Assembly: GCA_029260315.1 (NCBI GenBank)
Contig: JAJDDM010000114.1
Location: 1-41,899 of the forward strand
Source: Phycisphaerales bacterium
GTDB lineage: Bacteria; Planctomycetota; Phycisphaerae; Phycisphaerales; UBA1924
DNA length: 41,899 bases
Reading direction: 5' to 3'
The position numbers and the translations under genes were made by a program. Below the pieces are notes generated by a model that did not search any database, had not been told where the DNA came from, and was given only the letters and a program-made list of their open reading frames with translations. Of this stretch, positions 8,020-16,500 are shown one piece after another (position 1 is the first letter of the stretch; every line of letters starts with the position of its first letter).

Positions 8020-8057
8020 CCTCTCCTCTCCTCACTCCGTGGCCCTCCGTGTTTCAG
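8020..8057. repeat. CT-rich track, right flank of GxxExxY gene
   Basis: This track (CTCTCCTCTCCTCACTCCGT followed by GGCCCTCCGTGTTTCAG) mirrors the left flank at 7561-7596. It ends 15 bp before the ACMSD ATG. A longer frame for ACMSD beginning at GTG 8049 would start inside this repeat, which argues against that start. Confidence 0.6.
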
Positions 8058-8072
8058 TTCTTCGAGCCGACC

Positions 8073-9197
8073 ATGTACAAAATTGACATCCACACCCACA
8101 TCCTCCCCCCCGGCTGGCCCGACCTCTCCAAGAAGTACGGCTACGGGCGCTTCGTCGCCTTCGAGCGGCTGGAAGATTCCACCGGCTGCGACTGCGGCGC
8201 GAACTTGCTCATCGACGGCAAGAGCTTCCGCCAGATCAAGCCGAACTGCTACGACGACGGCGTGCGCCTCGCCGAGATGGACGAGTCCGGCGTCAACGTC
8301 CAGGTGCTCAGCACGGTCCCGGTCATGTTCAACTACTGGGCGAGGCCCGAGCACACGCTGGATATCGCCCGCCTGCTCAACGATCACATCGCCGAGGTGT
8401 GCGTTCGCCATCCGAACCGCTTCGTCGGGCTGGCAACCGTCCCGATGCAGGATCCTGAACTCGCGATCCGTGAGCTGGAGCGGTGCATGGCCATGGGCTT
8501 TGCCGGCGTCGAGATCGGCAGCCATATCGAGCAGCCCAGAGATCCGGACTGGAATCTCTCCGAGCCCGCGCTGTTCCCGTTCTTCGAGGCGTGCGACCGG
8601 CTCGGGGCGGCGGTCTTTGTCCATCCCTGGGACATGATGGGCGAGGAGTCGATGCGCAAGTACTGGCTGCCTTGGCTCGTCGGCATGCCCGCCGAGACCA
8701 GCCGGGCGATCTGCTCGATGATCTTCGGCGGCATCTTTGACCGTCTGCCCAACCTGCGGGTGTGCTTCGCGCACGGCGGCGGCGGCTTCCCCTACACCAT
8801 CGGGCGGATCGAGCACGGCTACCAGTGCCGACCCGACCTCGTCGCGACCGACTGCGAGCACAACCCCTGGTGGTACCTCGCCGACTACGACAAGCCCGCC
8901 CGCTTCTTTGTGGATTCTCTGACCCACTCGCGCAACGCCCTGCGCTACCTCATCAGCATGATGGACGAACGCCGCATCTGCCTGGGCAGCGACTACCCCT
9001 TCCCCCTCGGCGAGGCCCGGGCCGGGGCGATGATCGACTCGATGTACGACCTGACCTACCAGACCAAGCAGCGATTGCTGGCGGGGTGCGCCATCGAGTT
9101 CCTCGCCCTCGACCCAGCCAGGTACGGCATGGAGGACATCTACCTCTCGCCGTACGCGGCCGAGCAGGGACGTGGGCGCGACGGAGCCGGATCATGA
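8073..9197 (+). CDS. nbaD: 2-amino-3-carboxymuconate-6-semialdehyde decarboxylase
   Basis: ACMSD is a Zn-dependent amidohydrolase-fold decarboxylase that turns ACMS into 2-aminomuconate semialdehyde, steering the pathway away from quinolinate and NAD. The 374-residue protein shows the expected metal ligands: His7 and His9 (IDIHTHILPPG), His184 (VFVHPWDMMG), His234 (CFAHGGGGFPYT) and Asp307 (LGSDYPFPLGE). The substrate-side segment WYLADYDKPARFFVDSLTH fits the family. ATG 8073 is preferred over GTG 8049, which lies in a repeat. The stop overlaps the kynU start (ATGA at 9194). Downstream enzymes for aminomuconate (dehydrogenase, deaminase) are not in the window. Confidence 0.92.
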   Translation: MYKIDIHTHILPPGWPDLSKKYGYGRFVAFERLEDSTGCDCGANLLIDGKSFRQIKPNCYDDGVRLAEMDESGVNVQVLSTVPVMFNYWARPEHTLDIARLLNDHIAEVCVRHPNRFVGLATVPMQDPELAIRELERCMAMGFAGVEIGSHIEQPRDPDWNLSEPALFPFFEACDRLGAAVFVHPWDMMGEESMRKYWLPWLVGMPAETSRAICSMIFGGIFDRLPNLRVCFAHGGGGFPYTIGRIEHGYQCRPDLVATDCEHNPWWYLADYDKPARFFVDSLTHSRNALRYLISMMDERRICLGSDYPFPLGEARAGAMIDSMYDLTYQTKQRLLAGCAIEFLALDPARYGMEDIYLSPYAAEQGRGRDGAGS

Positions 9198-10480
9198 GCG
9201 GGGGCATCGAGCCGACCCTCGATTGGGCGAGGGCGGCCGACGAAGCCGACGAACTCCGGTCATTCCGCGAACAGTTCCACATCCCGCCGCGCGCGCACAG
9301 GGACGACCATCGTTCGATCTATCTCGTGGGCAACTCCCTGGGCTGCATGCCGCGGGGCGTGGACGCCGCGATCGCCCAGGAGCTCGACGACTGGAGAATG
9401 CTGGGCGTCGATGCCCATCTCGACGGCAGGCATCCGTGGTATTCCTATCACGAGCCGCTGCGCGCACCCGGTGCTCGCCTCGTGGGGGCTCTGCCGCGCG
9501 AGGTCGTCTTCATGAACTCCCTGACCGTCAATCTCCACCTGATGATGGTCAGCTCCTACCGCCCGACCGCCCAGCGTCACAAGATCGTCATCGAGGACTC
9601 GGCGTTTCCCTCCGATCGCTACGCCGTGGCGAGCCAGATCGCCTTCCACGGGTTCGATCCAGAGTCGTCCCTCGTGCGACTGCGCCCGCGCGAGGGCGAG
9701 CGGGTCCTGCGCGATGCCGACATCGTCGAGTTCCTGCGGACGCAGGGCGGGGACGTGGCGCTGGTGCTGCTGCCTGGGGTGAACTACCTGAACGGGCAGG
9801 TCTTTGACATGGCGGCGATCACCAAGGTCGCGCGGGAGGCGGGTTGCGCGACCGGATGGGACCTCGCCCATGCGGCGGGGAACATCCCGCTCAAGCTCCA
9901 CGACTGGGGGCCAGACTTCGCCTGCTGGTGCAGCTACAAGTATCTGAACGGCGGGCCGGGGGCGATCGCGGGGTGCTTCGTGCACGAGCGGCACCTGGGA
10001 GACGCGGGGCTCCCGAGGTTCGCCGGGTGGTGGGGCAATGACCCCGAGACGCGGTTCGAGATGCGCGAGGAGTTCGTGCCGGTGGCGTCGGCGGACGCGT
10101 GGCAGCTCTCCAACCCGCCGATCTTCTCCATGACGCCGCTGCGGGTGAGCCTGGAGCTGTTCGATCGTGCGACGATGGACGCCCTTCGTGCGAAGTCGCT
10201 TTTGCTGGGTGAGTTCGCGCGGGCGGTGCTGGATGATCGGCTGGGCGATCGGGTCGAGGTCATCACCCCACGCGAGGTTGAGCGTCGCGGGTGTCAGCTG
10301 TCGGTCCTTGTCGGCAATCGCGCTCGCGAGGTACACGGGTCTCTGGGCGCGATGGGGATCGTGACCGATTTCCGCGCGCCGGACGTGATCCGCGCGGCGC
10401 CGGTGCCTCTCTACAACACCTTCGCGGATGTCTATGGTTTCGCCGAGGGCCTCGAGCGGGCGCTCAGCGCAGGAGACTGA
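9194..10480 (+). CDS. kynU: Kynureninase
   Basis: This PLP enzyme of aminotransferase fold cleaves kynurenine or 3-hydroxykynurenine to (3-hydroxy)anthranilate plus alanine. The 428-residue protein has the family landmarks: SIYLVGNSLGCMP near the N-terminus, FPSDRYA (138-144), D223 and H226 in TGWDLAHAAGN, and the Schiff-base lysine K249 in CWCSYKYLNGGPG. The length matches the family (about 420-465). The ATG overlaps the ACMSD stop by ATGA, so the two are translationally coupled. kmo starts 10 bp after its stop. With kmo and haaO present, the physiological substrate is most likely 3-hydroxykynurenine. Confidence 0.95.
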   Translation: MSGGIEPTLDWARAADEADELRSFREQFHIPPRAHRDDHRSIYLVGNSLGCMPRGVDAAIAQELDDWRMLGVDAHLDGRHPWYSYHEPLRAPGARLVGALPREVVFMNSLTVNLHLMMVSSYRPTAQRHKIVIEDSAFPSDRYAVASQIAFHGFDPESSLVRLRPREGERVLRDADIVEFLRTQGGDVALVLLPGVNYLNGQVFDMAAITKVAREAGCATGWDLAHAAGNIPLKLHDWGPDFACWCSYKYLNGGPGAIAGCFVHERHLGDAGLPRFAGWWGNDPETRFEMREEFVPVASADAWQLSNPPIFSMTPLRVSLELFDRATMDALRAKSLLLGEFARAVLDDRLGDRVEVITPREVERRGCQLSVLVGNRAREVHGSLGAMGIVTDFRAPDVIRAAPVPLYNTFADVYGFAEGLERALSAGD

Positions 10481-10490
10481 CCCAACGACC

Positions 10491-11945
10491 ATGCCCATTC
10501 GTGGACCGAGCGAGGTCGTCATCGTCGGCGCAGGCCTCGCCGGGGGGTTGCTCGCGACCTTCCTGGGGCGGCGCGGGCGGCGGGTCTCGGTCCTCGAGCG
10601 CAGGCCCGATCCGCGGGCCGAGGGTTTCATTGGGGGGCGTTCGATCAACCTCGCGCTGTCAGCGCGCGGCATCGACGCGTTGCGCCGGGTGGGGCTCGCC
10701 GAGCGGGTTCTGGCCGACGCGATCCCGATGACCGGGCGGATGATGCACTCGCCCGCCGGGGCGCTGACCTACCAGGCGTACAGCAAGAACCAGTCCGACG
10801 CGATCCACTCGGTCTCTCGGTCGAAGCTGAATCTGACGCTGCTGGAGGCCGCGGCGGACATGGACGAGGTCTCGCTGCACTTCGAGGAGCGCTGCGCCGC
10901 GGTCGATTTCGACCGCCCCTACGTCACCACCGAGAACGACCAGACGGGCCAGCGCCGCCAGTGGCCCTGCGAGCTGGTGGTCGGGGCCGACGGGGCGTAC
11001 TCGGCGGTGCGCCAGGCGATGGAGGCCCGACCGGGGTTCGATTTCTCGCAGAGCTATCTCTCGCACGGGTACAAGGAGCTGACGATCCCGCCCGCCGAGC
11101 GCTGCGGCGTGGACCCGAAGCGCTACGACGGGTTCGCGATGGAGCCGCACGCGCTGCACATCTGGCCCCGCGGCGGGGCGATGATGATCGCGCTGCCCAA
11201 CGCCGACAAGAGTTTTACATGCACTCTTTTCTGGCCGTTCGAGGGAGATCTGAGCTTCGACGAGGCGTCGCGGGTGGGGGTGCGAACGTTCTTCCAGCGC
11301 GAGTACCGCGACGTGCTGGGGGTGATGCCGACGCTGGTGGACGACTTCGAGCGCAATCCGGTCTCGAGTCTGGTGACGATCCGGACCAGCCCCTGGCACC
11401 TGAGCGATCGGGTCGTGCTCGTGGGCGACGCGGCCCACGCGATCGTGCCGTTCTACGGGCAGGGTATGAACGCGGCGTTCGAGGACTGCGTCTCGCTCTC
11501 GCACTGCCTGGACAAGAACGTGACCCAGGGCGAGGCGCTGCGGGCGTTCGATCGGGAGCGGAAGATCCATGCCGACGCGATCGCGGATCTGGCGATCCAG
11601 AACTTCACGGAGATGCGCGACAAGGTGGGCTTACCGAGGTTTCTGTTCTGGAAGCGAACGGAGAAGTTTCTTCACAGATTCTTCGGGGGCTGGTACACCC
11701 CGTTGTACAACCTGATCTCGTTCTCGACGGTGCCGTACGCGTTCGCCCGCCGGCGGGCGTGCCGGGCCAACACGATCGTCGTCGGCGTGCCGATCGTTGT
11801 GCTGGTCGTTGTCGTGCTGGCGGTGCTCGCGGTATTCTCGCTCGTGCATTGGGCGATCGCGGGCGTCGTTGGTGTCGGGGCGATCGTCCTGGTTTCCTGG
11901 CTCGCGCACCTGGCCGGCGAGGGGCGCGAAATCCGCATCCCCTGA
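10491..11945 (+). CDS. kmo: Kynurenine 3-monooxygenase with C-terminal membrane segments
   Basis: This FAD- and NADPH-dependent hydroxylase converts kynurenine to 3-hydroxykynurenine. The 484-residue product starts with the dinucleotide fold VVIVGAGLAGGLLA (G13, G15, G18), then GGRSINLALSARGIDALRRV. It has the second FAD motif VVLVGDAAHAIVPFYGQGMN and the family block PYAFARRRA near the end. Beyond this, residues about 426-475 form two strongly hydrophobic stretches (VGVPIVVLVVVVLAVLAVFS and AIAGVVGVGAIVLVSWLA), so the enzyme is probably membrane-bound. ATG 10491 gives the usual N-terminus; an AGGAGA site lies 14 bp upstream inside the kynU end. The adjacent next gene also has a C-terminal TM segment. 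Confidence 0.94.
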   Translation: MPIRGPSEVVIVGAGLAGGLLATFLGRRGRRVSVLERRPDPRAEGFIGGRSINLALSARGIDALRRVGLAERVLADAIPMTGRMMHSPAGALTYQAYSKNQSDAIHSVSRSKLNLTLLEAAADMDEVSLHFEERCAAVDFDRPYVTTENDQTGQRRQWPCELVVGADGAYSAVRQAMEARPGFDFSQSYLSHGYKELTIPPAERCGVDPKRYDGFAMEPHALHIWPRGGAMMIALPNADKSFTCTLFWPFEGDLSFDEASRVGVRTFFQREYRDVLGVMPTLVDDFERNPVSSLVTIRTSPWHLSDRVVLVGDAAHAIVPFYGQGMNAAFEDCVSLSHCLDKNVTQGEALRAFDRERKIHADAIADLAIQNFTEMRDKVGLPRFLFWKRTEKFLHRFFGGWYTPLYNLISFSTVPYAFARRRACRANTIVVGVPIVVLVVVVLAVLAVFSLVHWAIAGVVGVGAIVLVSWLAHLAGEGREIRIP

Positions 11946-11963
11946 ATCCCAAGGCAAGGAACT

Positions 11964-12788
11964 GTGTCGTTGGCCAAGCAAGCCCCCAATGTCCGTGAGT
12001 TGCCCGGGCCCCCCGCGGGGGATCCCTACTGCGGCAACTGCGGGTATCCCCTGGCGGGGCTCGAGGACGCCAGCAAGTGCCCCGAGTGCGGCCGGCCGCT
12101 GGTCGAGGTCTTGCTGCGAGGCACGCAGATCCCGTCGTATCGGGCCAAGCGGTACGCCAGCGACGCGACTCTCTTCGGCCTGCCCATCGTCGCGGTGGCG
12201 ATCGGGCCGCGACCGGAGTTCGGCGAGGCGCGCGGCGTCGCCAAGGGCGTCATTGCCTTCGGCGACGTCGCGATCGGAGGCATCGCCTGCGGCGGCGTCT
12301 CCGTTGGTGTCGTGTCTGTTGGCGGCATGGCGGTGGGGGGCGTTTCCTTCGGCGGGATGAGCGTTGGCGTGATCGGCGCGGTCGGCGGTATGGCGGTGGG
12401 TGGGCTGGCGATGGGCGGCGGGGCGCTCGGGGGGCTCGCCGCCGGAGGCGGTGCGGTTGGGGTCGTCGCCAAGGGTGGCGGGGCCTTCGGTGTCTACGCT
12501 GCGGGGGGCGGGGTGAGCGGGTCGCATGTGATCGGCCCGCGTCACCAGGATCCGGAGGCGCAGGCTGTGTTTCGGGACCTGTATTGGTTCTTCGGGCCGT
12601 CGCTGGGGCCGCCCGGCATGGGGATACCCTCTACGGCTTCGTTCTTCCTGCATCCGGTCGCGTCGATCGGCGCGATCGCGGGGGTGCTGTCACTCTTCAT
12701 CCTGCTGGCGGCGCTGTTTGCCAAGTCGCGTGCGAGCAGGTCCGACACGGTGGAGATCGGACATTCCTCGACGGAATCGCGCGAGTGA
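11964..12788 (+). CDS. Zinc-ribbon, Gly-rich pentad-repeat membrane protein
   Basis: Function unknown. The 274-residue protein starts with a zinc ribbon of planctomycete style (C23xxC26GYPLAGL ... C39PEC42). Residues about 91-186 are a near-unbroken five-residue repeat of the form [VMG]-[AS]-[VFI]-G-[GV] (VAIGG, IACGG, MAVGG, VSFGG, LAMGG, LAAGG). A final TM helix lies at about 231-253. The regular period suggests a solenoid or a glycine-zipper assembly, possibly at the membrane; this is inference. GTG 11964 follows AAGGA (11956-11960), 18 bp after kmo, and the stop overlaps the kynB start (GTGA), so it is an integral operon member. Its place between two kynurenine enzymes, one with a membrane tail, hints at a role in organising them. 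Confidence 0.75.
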   Translation: MSLAKQAPNVRELPGPPAGDPYCGNCGYPLAGLEDASKCPECGRPLVEVLLRGTQIPSYRAKRYASDATLFGLPIVAVAIGPRPEFGEARGVAKGVIAFGDVAIGGIACGGVSVGVVSVGGMAVGGVSFGGMSVGVIGAVGGMAVGGLAMGGGALGGLAAGGGAVGVVAKGGGAFGVYAAGGGVSGSHVIGPRHQDPEAQAVFRDLYWFFGPSLGPPGMGIPSTASFFLHPVASIGAIAGVLSLFILLAALFAKSRASRSDTVEIGHSSTESRE

Positions 12789-13408
12789 GCGGACGAATCT
12801 ATGACATCTCGCCGGCGCTCTCGCCGGAGATCGCGGTGTTTCCGGGCGATACTGCGCTCAGCCGTGAGATGCTCATGGAGACCTCGCGGGGCGATCGCAT
12901 CACGCTTTCGACGCTGCGCTCGACGGTGCATGTGGGTTCGCACGCCGACGCGCCGAGTCACTACGGCGAGGGAGGCGCGACGATCGACCAGATGGCGTTG
13001 GAGCGGTACATCGGACCGTGCCGCGTGGTCGAGGCGCGCGTCGCGCCCGGAGACGCGGTGACGCCGGGCCGGGTCAAGATTCCCGAGCGCGTTGAGCGCC
13101 TGCTGATTCGGACGTCCACCCAGCCCGACAAGAACGCGTTTCCGCGCGACTTTGCGCCGCTCAGCGTGGAGCTGCTCGACGTGCTCGGTGAACGCGGCGT
13201 CAGGACGGTGGGCGTCGATACGCCCAGTATCGACAGGGCGGACTCGAAGGACCTGCCGGTGCATGCGAAGTTCCTTCAGCATGACATCGCGATCATCGAG
13301 GGGTTGTGTCTGGATGGTGTGCCGGAGGGCGAATACGAGCTGATCGCGCTGCCGCTGAAGCTGGTGGGCTTCGATGCGAGCCCGGTTCGGGCGATTCTGC
13401 GCGGCTGA
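12785..13408 (+). CDS. kynB: Kynurenine formamidase (cyclase family)
   Basis: KynB is a metal-dependent amidase of the cyclase fold that hydrolyses N-formylkynurenine to kynurenine and formate. The 207-residue length matches the family. The metal-binding signature is complete: H49-V-G-S-H53-A-D55-A-P-S-H59. Other family blocks are IYDISPALSPEIAVFPGD at the N-terminus, VGVDTPSIDRADSKDLPVH and IIEGLCLDGVPEGEYELIAL. The start is GTG 12785, overlapping the previous stop as GTGA; the long frame that begins at 12077 is an out-of-frame read through the neighbour. It ends the operon, and a palindromic repeat starts 15 bp after its stop. Its substrate would come from a tryptophan dioxygenase encoded outside this window. 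Confidence 0.93.
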   Translation: MSGRIYDISPALSPEIAVFPGDTALSREMLMETSRGDRITLSTLRSTVHVGSHADAPSHYGEGGATIDQMALERYIGPCRVVEARVAPGDAVTPGRVKIPERVERLLIRTSTQPDKNAFPRDFAPLSVELLDVLGERGVRTVGVDTPSIDRADSKDLPVHAKFLQHDIAIIEGLCLDGVPEGEYELIALPLKLVGFDASPVRAILRG

Positions 13409-13423
13409 GGGGCATCCCGATTA

Positions 13424-13517
13424 GGTGCCGTGGTGTGAGGAGGCATTGCGACGAACGCCACGTCGGGTGGGCAACCGCGTGGCCTTCGCTCGAAGACTCG
13501 CTCAGACCACGGCACCC
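13424..13517 (-). repeat. ~93-bp nested palindrome, copy A
   Basis: Reverse-oriented copy of the dispersed element. The consensus has outer arms GGTGCCGTGGTCTGAG / CTCAGACCACGGCACC, a well-conserved left inner block CGAGTCTTCGAGCGAAGGCC, and a less conserved right block GGCCTTCGTCGCAAAGCCTC. Copy A fills most of the 118-bp gap between the convergent genes kynB and the HEAT/DUF1080 gene, where its RNA hairpin could end transcription from both sides. Confidence 0.85.
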
Positions 13518-13526
13518 ATCGAGAAC

Positions 13527-16500
13527 TTACTTCAACTCGCGGATGCGGATGTCGCGCCAGCGGACCTCGAGCGGGTCGGTGCGTCCGCCCACGCCGTGGA
13601 CCTGGAGGGCGATGAAGCCGCTGGGCGTCATGTCGTCGCGGAGCTGCGCCGCGGGGACGCCGTTGAGGAACGTCTGGATCTCGTCGCTCCGTGCGACGAC
13701 GCGCACGCGATTCCACTCGTTCTGACGGAACGCACGGCGCGCCCCCTCGTTCTGGGAGAGGTCTGCGAGCCAGCCGCGCCTGCCCTCGTCGTAGATGCCC
13801 GCGGACCATGCGCGAGGCGAGGGATCGATCTCGACCTGGTAGCCGTGGACGCGTCCACTCTGGTGGGCCGGGTCGCTGTTGCTTCGGATCTGGACGCCGG
13901 AGTTGAGTTCTTGATCGACCTTGAACTCGAGTTCGAGGACGAAGTCGCCGTAGTGGGCATCGGTGCAGAGGAATGAGTTCGGCTGGTTGGGGCGGGTCTG
14001 GCCGATGATGACGCCGTCTTCGACGCGGTACTCGGCGTTGCCGCCTCGCTGGGTCCAGCCATCCAGTGAGTCATCACGGATCAGCGTCGAGAAGCCCGGC
14101 GCGTCGGATCCTTCCCAAGTGGTCGGGCGGGGCTGGTGCCAGATCCTGCCGTAGCTGATGAGGTTGCCGTGGTCCTGGAGCAACAGGGGCGCGGGCTGCG
14201 GCGCCTCCTGTCGCCCCGCGCCAGTGGAGGAATCGACCTCGACGTTGTCATGGACGAGCACGCCGTTGTGCCAGACGGTCAGGCGGGCGTTGGCGGTCTT
14301 CTCGCCGCCCTCGTTCCAGCGCGGCGCTGTAAAGTCGATCAGGTAGGTCTGCCACTCGCGGGGGCGTGCGCCGACCGCGGCGTCGGGGGTCTTCTTGCCA
14401 TAGATCCCGGCGCAGCGGTTGTGGGCCGGGGCGTCGCCCCAGGAATCAAGCACCTGGACCTCGTATCGGCCCTGGAGATAGACGCCGGAGTTGCCTCGGG
14501 CCTGGCCCCGGACATCCGGCGGATGCTCGGAGGTCATGAACTCGACGTAGTAGAGCCCGCTTCCGAGCGGCTCGCGGGTAACGAGCGGGCCTGAGCCGGG
14601 GCGGACGGTCATGCGCCCGCGGTCGAGGGACCAGCGGGGGTCGCCGCCGTTGGGATGGGTCCAGTGCGAGGCGTCCTGCCCATCGAAGAGGGTCGTTGCG
14701 CCGATCGGTGGGGCGGCTCGGCTTGGGTTGGCGACTGCGCGCAAGCCCGGGATGTGGAGGCTGTCTGTGCCGCGCACTCGGCAGGCGAGTTCCCAGCCTC
14801 CGTTGCCCTGCGAAATCTTGAGCATGAGCGTGTGCCAGCCGCGATCGAGATCGACCTCAACGACATCTTCTCCGAGGGTGAGGCCTCGCATGACATTGCG
14901 TTCGAGGACGGCGCGCCCGTCGATGAATGCCTTGACGCCATCGTCGGAGCCGATCTCGAAGCGGACGGTCAGGTTGCGGGGGATCCAGAGCTGGGTGCGG
15001 ATGTAGACGCAGTGGTTCTGGCCGCCGATCTGTTTGTTGAGGTCGAATCGGCCGGGGAATGTCGGGCTGGTGGTGCGCAGCTCGCGCCAGTTGACGGCGC
15101 GGTCGGCGGTCTCGGGCGGGAACGGGGTCGGGATGAGTTCGTTCGCGGCGACGCCGCCGTAGGGCCCGGAGACCTCCCAACTCGTGATGAAATCGAGATC
15201 GCTCTCGATGCGGTCCTGGGCGCGGTTGCAGGCCTCGCGCAGGGATGCTGAGCCCTCCTCGCGCACGGCGTCGACCGCGGCGAGGGCCGCGAGGCGGTGC
15301 TCGCGGTCGAGGCGCGTGGCGATGGTGAGCGTCGCGGCCCGGGCGTCGGAGGCCAGCGCCGGGTCGTCGAACATGCTCTGGGCGATCGCGAGCACGCCGG
15401 GGTCGGCGACGCGGGTGATGCCCTTGAGCAGGATCCGCTTCTCGCGTTCATTCTGCACGAGCGGCGAGAGTCGCCGGTAGATCACGGCGCTCGCGGCGGG
15501 CTCGCGCAGATTCGTCTTGTCGGCGAGACGGAGGGCCCCGGCGAGGGCCACGTCGCCCTCGCCCTCATCCCGGGGCGAAGACGCGATCTGGATGAGGATC
15601 TTGATGGCACCGTCGTCGGGCCAGCGGCGGGCGAGGGTCTCGAGGGCGCTTGTCCGCAGGGCATCGTCGTCGAGTGCGCGGGTGACGTGGGCGAGAGCGC
15701 GATCGCCGGCGACCTCGCCGAGGATGCGCAGGAGCGAGCGCTGGGCGTCTAGGCTCGCGCCCTCGAAGTCACTGATGACCTGCGCCGTGGCGGCGTCGTG
15801 GTCGTCGGCGCGGGCGACGATGGCCGCGACGGCGCGCTCGGCGCTCTCGTTGCCGGATCCATCGCGCAGAAGGGATGCGAGCCGATCGAGGTGTCGGCGG
15901 GAGCCGATCTGGGCGAGGGCCTGGAGCGCGGCGCGCTGGACATGTGCGCTCTCGCTGGTTGCGAGCGGGAGAAGGGCGTCGGCGTGGTCGCTGGCGCGAC
16001 GCGCGGCGAGGACCTGGATGAGCGGGACGGCGAGGGTGTCGTCGGCCTCGCCGAGCATCGACGCGATGGCGTCGTCGACCATCGGGGCACGCATGTGGAC
16101 GAGGGCGTCGAGCGCGGCGTGGTTTCTCGAATCAATCGCGAGGACGCCTGCGATCGCCCGTGCGGATTGGGCGTCGCCGAGCTTGCCCAGAGCGCGAATA
16201 GCTGCATCGCGGATATCCGGTTTCTCGTCGGTAAGGAACCGCGTGATGGCGGAGGCCGCCGCGCGGTCGCCACGACGAGCAAGCGCGTCGAAGATTCGCG
16301 GTTTACCGTTATCGGAGAGGAGCTGGAACTGGCTCACGAATGCGAGCGTCATTGCCTCGCCCGGCACCTCCGCGATGAGGCGCTCGGCGAACGCGCGGGT
16401 TCGCGCGTCGTCGCTGGCGAGCATGCTCACGATGGAGCGGGCCTCGCTCGGGCCGCGTGTGATCGCGAGACCTCGGATCGCCGCGAATCGCTGGTGTTCC

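Noticed and set aside
12240-12560. GC-rich short-period repetitive DNA that could be a noncoding tandem array or CRISPR-like
   Set aside because: The periodicity is explained by the five-residue repeats of the encoded protein, with codon-level variation.
6998-13408. Kynurenine cluster as a de novo NAD pathway
   Set aside because: ACMSD removes the precursor of quinolinate and no nadC is present; catabolism is the better reading.
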